From positions 1-15,241 of the forward strand of contig USLW01000017.1 in assembly GCA_900555605.1 (NCBI GenBank): a stretch of DNA of 15,241 nt, in the 5' to 3' direction. Shown here piece by piece: positions 6,380 through 12,627 of the stretch. This stretch comes from an uncultured Clostridium sp. Lineage in GTDB: Bacteria; Bacillota; Clostridia; UBA1212; UBA1255. The notes under the pieces were generated by a model, which did no database searches, was not told the DNA's origin, and saw only the letters and a list, made by a program, of their open reading frames with translations. Every line of letters starts with the position of its first letter. Position 1 is the first letter of the stretch. The position numbers were made by a program, and so were the translations under genes.

Positions 6380-7299
6380 GCTGGATTACCTATCTATATC
6401 GCACCTATGAAAATGTCATGCGGGCCGACCCGCGGGAACGGGAGGGGCTGCTGCCCATTGCCCACACCACCCAGAATGCAAATATCACCGTTTTTTTAGA
6501 TGAAAAAGGAAATTTTATCGGAAGTCGCGTCATGGAAAAGCCGGGAAAGGGCTCCCATGACGAACGAAGTACCCTGATCCCCTGTACAGAGGCCTCTGCA
6601 GGGCGGTCCGGCATTTTTCCCGCACCGCATCCGTTATGCGATAAGCTGCAGTATTTAGCAGGCGACTATCAGAAATACGGCGGCGCAAAAGGCGATCTTT
6701 TTCATAAAAAATATATGGAACAGCTCACGGCCTGGTGCGAATCTCCCTATCAGAACCGCTGTGCATGTAAGATTTTAGCATACTTAAAAAAATCGACGCT
6801 TATCGCCGATTTGGTGGATGACCGCACACTGATATGTGACGGGCGGAACCGGCTTCTGGAAAAATGGGACGGGGATAAGAAGCAGATGCCTGCGATTTTT
6901 CGGAGCCTGTCTGCGGGTCTGGGGCAATTCGATGCATTTATCCGGTTTTCAGTAGATGGCACCGATGTATGGACCGATGAGGAAATTCAGCGGGATTTTA
7001 TTGCATATTACCTATCGCTTCAGACAGGCGCGGATCTGTGCTATGTTACCGGGAAGGAGACGGCATGCTCTTCTAACCATCCGAAAAGGATCAGAAACAG
7101 CGGTGATCAGGCGAAACTGATTTCTGTAGGCAATAAAAACAGATTGGCCTATGAAGGCCGCTTCCTGGAGCCCGGACAAGCCGCCCAGGTGGGCTATGAG
7201 GTTTCCCAGAAGGCACATAACGCTTTAAAATGGCTGATTCAAAAACAAAGAAAAGGTGTAGCTTCTGTGGACGGTCGGAGAATGAAGTCGGATTCCTGA
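6376..7299 (+). CDS. cas8c: Cas8c (Csd1) N-terminal part, truncated by an insertion
   Basis: Cas8c is the large subunit of type I-C Cascade; its N-terminal half recognises the PAM and the 5' handle end. The first about 290 residues are a normal Csd1 N-terminal half, including CYVTGKETACSSNHPKRIR, the SGDQAKLISVG segment and VGYEVSQKAHNALKWLIQKQ. Directly after that, where family members continue with a GYRNGDQ-like segment, the DNA switches to a clpX-like sequence in another frame. The last about 18 codons here are therefore nonsense (RKGVASVDGRRMKSDS) before TGA 7297-7299. The start ATG overlaps the cas5c stop by 4 nt. The normal family protein is about 570-650 residues; this one is 307. It could be a dead fragment, a split subunit, or be rescued by a -1 slip in the A-rich tract near 7240-7256. 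Confidence 0.9.
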   Translation: MSWITYLYRTYENVMRADPREREGLLPIAHTTQNANITVFLDEKGNFIGSRVMEKPGKGSHDERSTLIPCTEASAGRSGIFPAPHPLCDKLQYLAGDYQKYGGAKGDLFHKKYMEQLTAWCESPYQNRCACKILAYLKKSTLIADLVDDRTLICDGRNRLLEKWDGDKKQMPAIFRSLSAGLGQFDAFIRFSVDGTDVWTDEEIQRDFIAYYLSLQTGADLCYVTGKETACSSNHPKRIRNSGDQAKLISVGNKNRLAYEGRFLEPGQAAQVGYEVSQKAHNALKWLIQKQRKGVASVDGRRMKSDS

Positions 7300-7379
7300 T
7301 TACGGGAATGAGCGGCTACATTTGCGACAGCTGTGCTACCCAGGCTTATGAGATCACTCAGGAAGCATTGGGAGAAGGC
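7230..7379 (+). other. Inserted clpX-like 5' end (zinc-binding domain) inside cas8c
   Basis: About 50 codons starting at ATG 7230 read as the ClpX N-terminal C4 zinc-binding domain: C10-x2-C13-x18-C32-x2-C35, with CSFCGRSENEVGFLITG and GYICDSCATQAYEITQEA. The wording (VGFLITGM and CDSCATQAYEI rather than the clostridial LIAGP and CDECI) is that of Bacteroidetes ClpX, including the MADSKTKKR start as I remember it. Csd1 proteins do not carry this domain. At the left junction the string ATGGCTGATTCAAAAACAAA serves both as Csd1 codons (KWLIQK) and as the clpX start, which suggests joining through short shared sequence. The right junction is near GEG/LGAS, about 7379. Confidence 0.85.
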
Positions 7380-8348
7380 TTGGGAGCGTCCCTGCTGCGC
7401 AGTGAACCGGCATATTGGTATACGGCCGAGGATATGGCGGTTCGCTTCAATAAGGCGATTTCCGGATACCGGGCCGAACTGGATTATCAGTCTGAGGTTG
7501 CGCTGATGGGCCTGGACGCGGCTACCACCGGCCGGCTCTGCGTTGTATTTTACCGTGAATTTCGCGGGAGCGAAGCAGGGAATTTGATTGAGCGGGTAAA
7601 AAGATGGCATGAAACATGTTCATGGCGGCAGCGCGTTTGGCTGGCAAAGGAGCAAAAACGCGTCTCTTTTATTGGCGCACCTTCTCCGGAAACCATTGCT
7701 TTGGCGGCATACGGTACAGAGCAGGAGGGTCGTCTGAAGGCAAATGAGAAATTGGCGGCCAAAACCATAGAACGCCTTTTGAAATGCATCTCTGAAGGTA
7801 CTCCGATTCCGTATGATATTGTCTGCGCCGCGGTAAACAATGCCTGCGGACCGCAGCAGTATATAAACAGCGATCATTGGGATACGGTGGTGAGGGCAGC
7901 GTGTGCGCTTACAAAAAAATATCGTTCTGAAAAATATGGGGAGGAATGGAATGTGGATATCAATGAGACAAAGGATGTTGCTTATAACTGCGGCAGATTG
8001 CTTGCGGTGGCGCACCAGATTGAGCTGCGGGCCCTTCGGGCTTCCGGAGACAAAAGGACGACGACAAATGCGATCCGGTATTTGCCGCGTTTTCGCACCG
8101 CGCCCTGCGCCACATGGCCTGTCATTGTGGAGCGCGTAATTCCTTATGCAAATAAATTGGGAATTCTTGCCAATGATCTGCGGAAGTTAATCGGAAAGAT
8201 TTCGTCTGAAATTCCGCAGGAGGCGTTTGCTGCTGCGAAAGATCTGGACGGCCGTATGCTTTTAGGCTTTGATGCACAAAGAAACGTTTTTTATAACGCA
8301 AAAAATAAAGGAGGAGATCACGATGAAGATTCTGCAGAACAAGATTGA
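7230..8348 (+). CDS. cas8c: ClpX-type zinc finger fused to the Cas8c (Csd1) C-terminal part
   Basis: A 372-residue frame made of two unrelated parts. Residues 1-50 are the ClpX-type zinc-binding domain, which in ClpX dimerises and binds adaptors and substrates. Residues from about 51 to 372 are the C-terminal half of Csd1 (TAEDMAVRFNKAISGYRAEL, VALMGLDAATTGRLCVVFYREF, FIGAPSPETIALAAYG, YCGRLLAVAHQIE-like segment, TNAIRYLPRFRTAPCATWPV). It lies -1 relative to the Cas8c N-part and overlaps it by 70 nt. A ribosome binding site for ATG 7230 is poor (AGAAGG about 16 nt away), so translation would rely on coupling or a frameshift. Together the native Csd1 parts total about 610 residues, so little of Csd1 was lost. 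The 3' end overlaps cas7c by 26 nt and contains the separate Cas11c start at 7953. Confidence 0.85.
   Translation: MADSKTKKRCSFCGRSENEVGFLITGMSGYICDSCATQAYEITQEALGEGLGASLLRSEPAYWYTAEDMAVRFNKAISGYRAELDYQSEVALMGLDAATTGRLCVVFYREFRGSEAGNLIERVKRWHETCSWRQRVWLAKEQKRVSFIGAPSPETIALAAYGTEQEGRLKANEKLAAKTIERLLKCISEGTPIPYDIVCAAVNNACGPQQYINSDHWDTVVRAACALTKKYRSEKYGEEWNVDINETKDVAYNCGRLLAVAHQIELRALRASGDKRTTTNAIRYLPRFRTAPCATWPVIVERVIPYANKLGILANDLRKLIGKISSEIPQEAFAAAKDLDGRMLLGFDAQRNVFYNAKNKGGDHDEDSAEQD
7953..8348 (+). CDS. cas11c: Cas11c, small Cascade subunit from an internal start in cas8c
   Basis: Type I-C systems make their small subunit, which lines the non-target strand groove, from an internal start within cas8c. 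Here a strong Shine-Dalgarno GGGGAGGA (7938-7945) sits 7 nt before an in-frame GTG at 7953, giving a 131-residue product that begins VDINETKDVAYNCGRLLAVAHQIE. That is the point where family Cas11c proteins start, just ahead of the conserved GRLLAVA segment. An ATG at 7951 is out of frame. This start lies downstream of the clpX-like insertion, so Cas11c should be made even if Cas8c is not. Confidence 0.75.
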   Translation: MDINETKDVAYNCGRLLAVAHQIELRALRASGDKRTTTNAIRYLPRFRTAPCATWPVIVERVIPYANKLGILANDLRKLIGKISSEIPQEAFAAAKDLDGRMLLGFDAQRNVFYNAKNKGGDHDEDSAEQD

Positions 8349-9213
8349 TTTTTTGATGACCGTAACCGCAGCCCACGCAAACCCCAACGGAGACCCCTTG
8401 GATGGAAACCGGCCGCGTGCCATAGCAAACGGACTTGGTGAAATTTCCGATGTCTGCCTGAAACGGAAGATCCGAAACCGTCTTATGGACATGGGAGAGG
8501 CTGTTTTTGTGCAGTCCGACGACAATAAAACAGACGGATATAAATCCCTGAAGGACCGCGCTGCCGGCAATTCCGAACTGATGGCGGCGGAAAAGGCGAA
8601 GAAAAAAGGACAATACGCTGAAATCGCATGCAAAAGCTGGATCGATGTCCGCAGCTTCGGACAGGTATTTGCTTTTAAAGAAGATAAGGCGAAAGAGGGT
8701 CAGGAGATCAAAGGCGGCGGCGTCTCGGTGGGCGTGCGCGGGCCGGTATCGATTCATCCGGCCTTCAGCGTAGACCCCGTTGATATCGTTAGTACGCAGA
8801 TCACCAAAAGCGTAAACAGCGAGTCGAACGAAAAGGCGAAAAAAAGCTCTGATACTATGGGAATGAAGCACCGCATCCAGTTCGGGCTGTATCTGGTAAA
8901 GGGCAGCATCAATGTTCAGCTGGCTGAGAAAACTGGTTTTACGGAAGCGGATGCGGAGAAGATCAAGGAAGCGCTGCGGACGATTTTTGTAAATGACAGT
9001 TCCTCAGCCCGGCCCGAGGGCAGCATGGAGGTCCACACGCTGTATTGGTGGCGGCATAATAATAAGATCGGACAATATTCTTCGGCGAAGGTGCATCGCA
9101 GTGTGCAGGCAACAAAAAAGCCACAGGTGGATTTTCCCTCTTCTATTGACGATTACGAGATTAACGTGATTCCGCTGGAGGGGCTGTGCCTGGAAACCTA
9201 TGAAGGAATATAA
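8323..9213 (+). CDS. cas7c: Cas7c (Csd2), Cascade backbone subunit
   Basis: Cas7c forms the helical backbone that holds the crRNA spacer; its thumbs displace every sixth base. The N-terminal DFLMTVTAAHANPNGDPLDGNRPR block with NPNGDP is diagnostic of Csd2, as are the IDVRSFGQVFAF and SVGVRGPVSIHPAFSVDPV segments. ATG 8323 is preceded by GGAGGAG (8310-8316); the upstream ATG at 8269 has no ribosome site and would add 18 unlikely residues. Length 296 is normal and the gene is intact. Start overlaps the cas8c/cas11c 3' end; its 3' end overlaps cas4 by 14 nt. Confidence 0.96.
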   Translation: MKILQNKIDFLMTVTAAHANPNGDPLDGNRPRAIANGLGEISDVCLKRKIRNRLMDMGEAVFVQSDDNKTDGYKSLKDRAAGNSELMAAEKAKKKGQYAEIACKSWIDVRSFGQVFAFKEDKAKEGQEIKGGGVSVGVRGPVSIHPAFSVDPVDIVSTQITKSVNSESNEKAKKSSDTMGMKHRIQFGLYLVKGSINVQLAEKTGFTEADAEKIKEALRTIFVNDSSSARPEGSMEVHTLYWWRHNNKIGQYSSAKVHRSVQATKKPQVDFPSSIDDYEINVIPLEGLCLETYEGI

Positions 9214-9871
9214 AGAAGAGGACTATTTAATGCTGTCGGGCCTCCAGCATTTTACCTTCTGTCGGCGGCAGTGGGCGCTGATTCATATTGAGCAGCAATG
9301 GCAGGATAATCTCCGAACCGTAGAAGGAGAGCACCTGCACAACCTTGCCCATGACGATGCAATCCGGGAGACGCGGGGAGATTTGATTGTTACGCGCGGC
9401 TTGCATATCTTTTCCCGTTCTCTTGGCGTGAGCGGCAGCTGCGATGTTGTGGAGTTTCGGCGGGATGTCCATGGCGTGACGCTGTTTGGCCGGGAGGGTA
9501 CCTTCCGGCCTATTCCCATTGAGTATAAGCGCGGGCAGCCGAAGGAGCATGATGCGGATCTCCTCCAGCTGACGGCCCAGGCCATGTGCCTAAAGGAAAT
9601 GCTCAGCTGTGATATTCGTGAGGGGTATCTGTATTATGGTGAAATCCGCAGACGGGTGAAGGTTGTATTTTCGGAAGAACTGCAGGATCGGGTACGTAAA
9701 ATGTGTGAGGAGATGCACGCGCTTTACGACAGACGATATACGCCGAAGGTACGGCGGTCCAAAGCCTGCAACGCATGTTCTCTGAAAAATCTGTGCTTAC
9801 CGAAGCTGTGCGGCAATTTATCGGCCGGCGCATATATCGAAAGGAGCATAGAAGCATGCGAAAGCTCTTGA
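9200..9871 (+). CDS. cas4: Cas4, RecB-like exonuclease for spacer selection
   Basis: Cas4 works with Cas1-Cas2 to choose PAM-adjacent prespacers and trim them. It has the PD-(D/E)xK nuclease core: the CDVVEF Asp, PIEYKRG (E-x-K) and QLTAQAMCL motif. The four iron-sulfur cysteines are C21 (FTFCRRQW), the CNAC pair and C of LCLPKLC near the C-terminus. Length 223 is typical. It overlaps cas7c at its start and cas1 at its end, so the genes are likely translationally coupled. Intact by inspection. Confidence 0.94.
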   Translation: MKEYKEEDYLMLSGLQHFTFCRRQWALIHIEQQWQDNLRTVEGEHLHNLAHDDAIRETRGDLIVTRGLHIFSRSLGVSGSCDVVEFRRDVHGVTLFGREGTFRPIPIEYKRGQPKEHDADLLQLTAQAMCLKEMLSCDIREGYLYYGEIRRRVKVVFSEELQDRVRKMCEEMHALYDRRYTPKVRRSKACNACSLKNLCLPKLCGNLSAGAYIERSIEACESS

Positions 9872-10887
9872 ATACCCTTTATGTGATATCTCCGGATGCG
9901 TATTTGTCATTAGATGGAGAAAATGTCGTGATTCTGCGGGGAGAGCAGGCAACGGGACGTTTTCCGCTGCATAATTTTGAAGGGATTGTTACCTTCGGAT
10001 ATACCGGAGCCAGCCCGGCCTTGATGGGCGCGTGTGCAAAAAAGAATATTTCATTATGTTTTCTGTCTGCCCACGGCCGCTTTTTGGCCCGCGTAACAGG
10101 TGAGACCCGCGGAAACGTGCTGCTTCGCAAAAGACAGATGCAGCTTGCGGAGGATCCGGAAGAACGTATAAAAATAGCCCGTAATTTTATAACCGGAAAA
10201 ATATTCAACGCAAGATGGGTAATTGAGCGGGCTATCCGCGATTATTCTCTGCGGCTGAACGTTGAGATGCTGAAAACCGTATCAGATGCGCTGCAGCAGA
10301 CGCTGCCCCGGGTTCGTGCCTGCGGAGCGCCTGATTTGCTGCGCGGTCTTGAGGGAGAAGCTGCCAATCGTTATTTCAGCGTGTTTGACCATCTGATTTT
10401 ACAGCAAAAATCAGATTTCAGCTTTACGACCAGAAACCGACGGCCGCCGATGGATCCTGTAAATGCATTATTATCCTTTGTATACACGCTTCTGGCAAAT
10501 GATACGGCTGCAGCGCTGGAAACCGTGGGGCTTGATCCTTATATCGGGTTCATGCACGGCGACCGTCCGGGCCGTGCCTCTCTGGCTCTGGATTTGATGG
10601 AAGAATTCCGGAGCGTATCTGCCGACCGATTCGTGCTGTCTCTGATCAATCTGCGCAGAATCTCGGCAGAGGGTTTTACGAAAAGAGAGAATGGTTCTGT
10701 CATCATGTCCGACGAGACAAGACGGACTGTTCTTTCCGCATGGCAGGCGCGAAAGCAGGAGACCATCAAGCATCCGTTCTTAGAGGAAAAGATTGAATGG
10801 GGACTTGTTCCGTATGTTCAGGCAATGCTTCTGGCGCGATACCTCCGGGGGGATCTGGATGAATATCCGCCCTTTTTATGGAAATAA
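9856..10887 (+). CDS. cas1: Cas1, CRISPR integrase
   Basis: Cas1 joins new spacers into the leader-proximal repeat with Cas2. Metal ligands are visible at E166 (LEGEAANRYF), H234 (GFMHGDRPGR) and the D246/E249 pair (LALDLMEEF). The N-terminal beta domain starts MRKLLNTLYVISPDAYLSLDGENVV. I chose ATG 9856, which has AAAGGAG about 9 nt before it; the in-frame ATG at 9775 would add 27 residues that duplicate cas4 coding sequence. Length 343 is normal for type I-C. It overlaps cas4 by 16 nt. Confidence 0.96.
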   Translation: MRKLLNTLYVISPDAYLSLDGENVVILRGEQATGRFPLHNFEGIVTFGYTGASPALMGACAKKNISLCFLSAHGRFLARVTGETRGNVLLRKRQMQLAEDPEERIKIARNFITGKIFNARWVIERAIRDYSLRLNVEMLKTVSDALQQTLPRVRACGAPDLLRGLEGEAANRYFSVFDHLILQQKSDFSFTTRNRRPPMDPVNALLSFVYTLLANDTAAALETVGLDPYIGFMHGDRPGRASLALDLMEEFRSVSADRFVLSLINLRRISAEGFTKRENGSVIMSDETRRTVLSAWQARKQETIKHPFLEEKIEWGLVPYVQAMLLARYLRGDLDEYPPFLWK

Positions 10888-10935
10888 ACTGCCGCCCGCA
10901 TACAAATTGTATTTTATAGAAAACTTTGTGAAAGG

Positions 10936-11238
10936 GTGAAGAGCAAATTGCTTGTACTGATTACTTATGATGTAAATACGGAGACAGCAGAAGGCCGTAC
11001 ACGCCTGCGTAGAATTGCAAAACAATGCGTCAACTATGGTCAGCGTGTCCAAAACTCCGTATTTGAATGCAATTTAGATCCGGTGCAGTTTTGCGAACTA
11101 AAATATAAGCTCAAGAAGATCATGGACGAGCATGCGGACAGCCTGCGTTTCTATAATTTGGGAAACCATTACAGTAAGAAAATCGAACACCTCGGCGTCA
11201 ATCCCGGTTATGATGCAGAATCAACGTTGATCGTCTGA
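10936..11238 (+). CDS. cas2: Cas2, adaptation complex scaffold
   Basis: Cas2 bridges two Cas1 dimers in the integration complex. It has the LVLITYDVNTET N-terminus with the conserved Asp, the GQRVQNSVFEC block and the SLRFYNLGNHYSKKIEHLG C-terminal part of I-C Cas2. The outermost start is GTG 10936 (100 residues). TTG 10948 gives a 96-residue protein starting MLVLITYD, the usual family N-terminus and length, with AAGGGTG spaced 9 nt before it, so TTG 10948 may be the true start. It is 48 nt after cas1, the only real gap inside the operon. Confidence 0.95.
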   Translation: MKSKLLVLITYDVNTETAEGRTRLRRIAKQCVNYGQRVQNSVFECNLDPVQFCELKYKLKKIMDEHADSLRFYNLGNHYSKKIEHLGVNPGYDAESTLIV

Positions 11239-11448
11239 AATCGTTTTGGAGAATCGTTTTTGGCCTTTCCGGCTTGGTGCGAACCTGAAGCTCCCATAAA
11301 TTCTCTATAAGGTTCGCACCAAAAAACGGGATCATTCTTGCAGATATACCCCGAGACATGACGAGGATGCACTGGTTTGAAAAAACGAATTTGTGCGATT
11401 TGCCTAAAAAATTGTTAATAATGATTTCTTTTTTTGTATTGTTTTGCT
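11239..11448 (+). promoter_or_regulatory. CRISPR leader with 13-bp inverted repeat
   Basis: A gene-free stretch between cas2 and the repeat. TTGGTGCGAACCT at 11274-11286 is exactly reverse-complementary to 11310-11322. From memory, GGTGCGAA...TTCGCACC dyads recur in type I-C leaders, which suggests a conserved leader element. The last 50 bp are AT-rich with long T runs leading directly into the repeat, as is usual for a leader that carries the array promoter and integration site. I could not place a firm promoter in it. Confidence 0.6.
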
Positions 11449-11481
11449 GTCACCGCCCCTGCGGGCGGTGTGGATTGAAGT
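11449..11481 (+). CRISPR. Solitary type I-C CRISPR repeat (array without spacers)
   Basis: One 33-nt repeat: GTC, a 7-bp perfect stem ACCGCCC/GGGCGGT around CTGC, then the I-C handle GTGGATTGAAGT. It stands in the correct place and orientation after cas2 and the leader. The 3' end reads GAAGT where I-C repeats normally end GAAAT or GAAAC, and where the cas5c-side copy at 5463-5487 has GAAAT. Degenerate 3' ends are typical of the leader-distal repeat, so this may be the product of collapse between the first and last repeats. No second repeat follows. Confidence 0.8.
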
Positions 11482-11583
11482 TGAAAAGGCACAAAAAATC
11501 AATTTGGAATCCCATGTCATCGCCTACATAGGCAGTAATCGTTTGAAGTATATTTTCGTTGACGATTTATGGCATGTTGTCCT
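11482..11583. other. Spacer-less stretch after the solitary repeat
   Basis: No further repeat is present before the convergent regulator gene. The plus strand is open from 11408 to TAA 11585-11587 without a good start codon; its last part reads INLESHVIAYIGSNRLKYIF and on to VVL. It resembles the tail of a real protein but I do not recognise it. It may be sequence joined to the repeat when the array was deleted. Confidence 0.4.
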
Positions 11584-12423
11584 CTAATGCAGAGACTGGA
11601 TTACTTTACGCGTATTGAGCAGGGCCTGTTCTACAAAGTCATACTGATCCTGCGCAGTGCATAAGAAAAGGAGATCGGATAGAAACAGCATTCCATAGCG
11701 GGAGCCGATGGCTCCGATTCGAATTTCATCTTCGACATGAGGCACCTGCAGCACTGCGTCGGCTAATGTGTGTAGCGGATTCGGCTGAGTACTTGTAATA
11801 CAAATACAATAGGTACCGTTGTGCTTTGCCTGTCGGATTGCGGTTAAGACTTCCCTTGTCTGGCCGGAATATGAAAAACCTAATACCACGTCCTCTGGTT
11901 TTGTATGAACGGATGTAGAAAGCTGAATACTGCTGTCAGACTGAAAAATACACTTTTTCCCGATACGTATCAGCTTAGAGGCCAGATCTTGGGCAACGAT
12001 AGCGGATGCCCCTATCCCGTATAAATAAATGCTTTCAGCGGACTGCATATGAAGGATAGCATTTTCCAGAGATCTTGGTTTCAGTAGTTCTTTTGTGTTT
12101 TGTGCTACCTGTTGAGAGAGATAGACTAACTTTTCGGCGATTGTTTGCCATGTATCCTGTTTTTGCAGTAAAAGCGTCTTTTCTCCAGGGTCAGTCTTAG
12201 ACAGCTCTACGGCAAGATCGCAACGCAATTCACTGAGACTCTCATAACGCAGCTTTTTGACAAAACGAATAATTGCGGCAGGCGAGGTCTCTGTTACGGA
12301 GCCCAATTCGGCTACGGAATAAGACAGCGCTGTTTCCGACTGGTGTAAAAAATAGTCCGCGATTTTTTGATCTGTCTTTGTAAAACTTTTTGCCATCCCC
12401 TTAATGCGCGAGGTCAAGCCCAT
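11584..12423 (-). CDS. MurR/RpiR-family transcriptional regulator (HTH + SIS)
   Basis: A sugar-phosphate-responsive DNA-binding regulator. Residues 1 to about 77 are the RpiR-type HTH domain (MAKSFTKTDQKIADYFL, then AELGSVTETSPAAIIRFVKKL). Residues about 120-250 are the SIS phosphosugar-binding domain (IYLYGIGASAIVAQDLASKL, GFSYSGQTREVL, CICITS). Length 279 is typical. On the minus strand GAGAGGGG is 7 nt before the ATG. The gene is divergent from the lipoprotein operon with about 200 bp between starts, so it most likely controls that operon and itself. Its ligand is probably a phosphorylated sugar or amino sugar from the glycan the operon handles, which cannot be named. It converges on the CRISPR array with no clear terminator between. 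Confidence 0.92.
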   Translation of the reverse strand: MGLTSRIKGMAKSFTKTDQKIADYFLHQSETALSYSVAELGSVTETSPAAIIRFVKKLRYESLSELRCDLAVELSKTDPGEKTLLLQKQDTWQTIAEKLVYLSQQVAQNTKELLKPRSLENAILHMQSAESIYLYGIGASAIVAQDLASKLIRIGKKCIFQSDSSIQLSTSVHTKPEDVVLGFSYSGQTREVLTAIRQAKHNGTYCICITSTQPNPLHTLADAVLQVPHVEDEIRIGAIGSRYGMLFLSDLLFLCTAQDQYDFVEQALLNTRKVIQSLH

Positions 12424-12452
12424 AAGTATGCCCCTCTCTTTTTTTCCATTAT

Positions 12453-12481
12453 ATAATACCCCGTGATGAAAAATATCTCAA
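12453..12481 (-). promoter_or_regulatory. Promoter of the RpiR-type regulator
   Basis: On the minus strand TTGAGA (12476-12481), 17 bp, TATTAT (12453-12458), about 30 bp before the regulator start codon. A second AT-rich hexamer, TATAAT, lies just downstream of it. Consensus-based inference. Confidence 0.55.
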
Positions 12482-12490
12482 GATTTTTGC

Positions 12491-12503
12491 TGAAAATTTT
12501 TCA
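12491..12503. promoter_or_regulatory. Candidate RpiR operator between divergent promoters
   Basis: TGAAAATTTTTCA is a perfect 6-1-6 palindrome placed just upstream of the regulator's -35 and 63 bp upstream of the lipoprotein operon's -35. RpiR-family operators are often TGAAA/TTTCA dyads. Related half sites occur nearby (TGAAAAATAT at 12466, ATTTCAAAAA near 12576). Binding is inferred. Confidence 0.45.
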
Positions 12504-12565
12504 TACCGGATACCTGAGGAATTTTACTTATTGTGAATTTAAATTACAATTAATATAAAATATTA

Positions 12566-12594
12566 TTGACATAAAATTTCAAAAATGATATACT
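12566..12594 (+). promoter_or_regulatory. Promoter of the lipoprotein-discoidin operon
   Basis: TTGACA (12566-12571), 17 bp, TATACT (12589-12594): near consensus. The predicted leader is short, with GAAAGGAG at 12613-12620 before ATG 12628. Confidence 0.75.
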
Positions 12595-12627
12595 CCGTCC
12601 ATCAGAATACAAGAAAGGAGTCAAATT

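Noticed and set aside
7230..7299. A simple sequencing frameshift as the only explanation for split cas8c
   Set aside because: A one-base error would leave Csd1 sequence in both frames, but the sequence after the break is a ClpX zinc finger with its own start codon.
8269..8322. Longer Cas7c start at ATG 8269
   Set aside because: No ribosome binding site, while ATG 8323 has GGAGGAG directly upstream and gives the normal family N-terminus.
8122..8871. 249-residue minus-strand open frame across cas8c and cas7c
   Set aside because: It is antisense to two well-supported genes, has no ribosome binding site or recognisable motif, and looks like codon-bias shadow.
9775..9855. Longer Cas1 start at ATG 9775
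   Set aside because: The extra residues overlap the conserved cas4 cysteine region in another frame, and the start at 9856 has a proper ribosome binding site and the family N-terminus.
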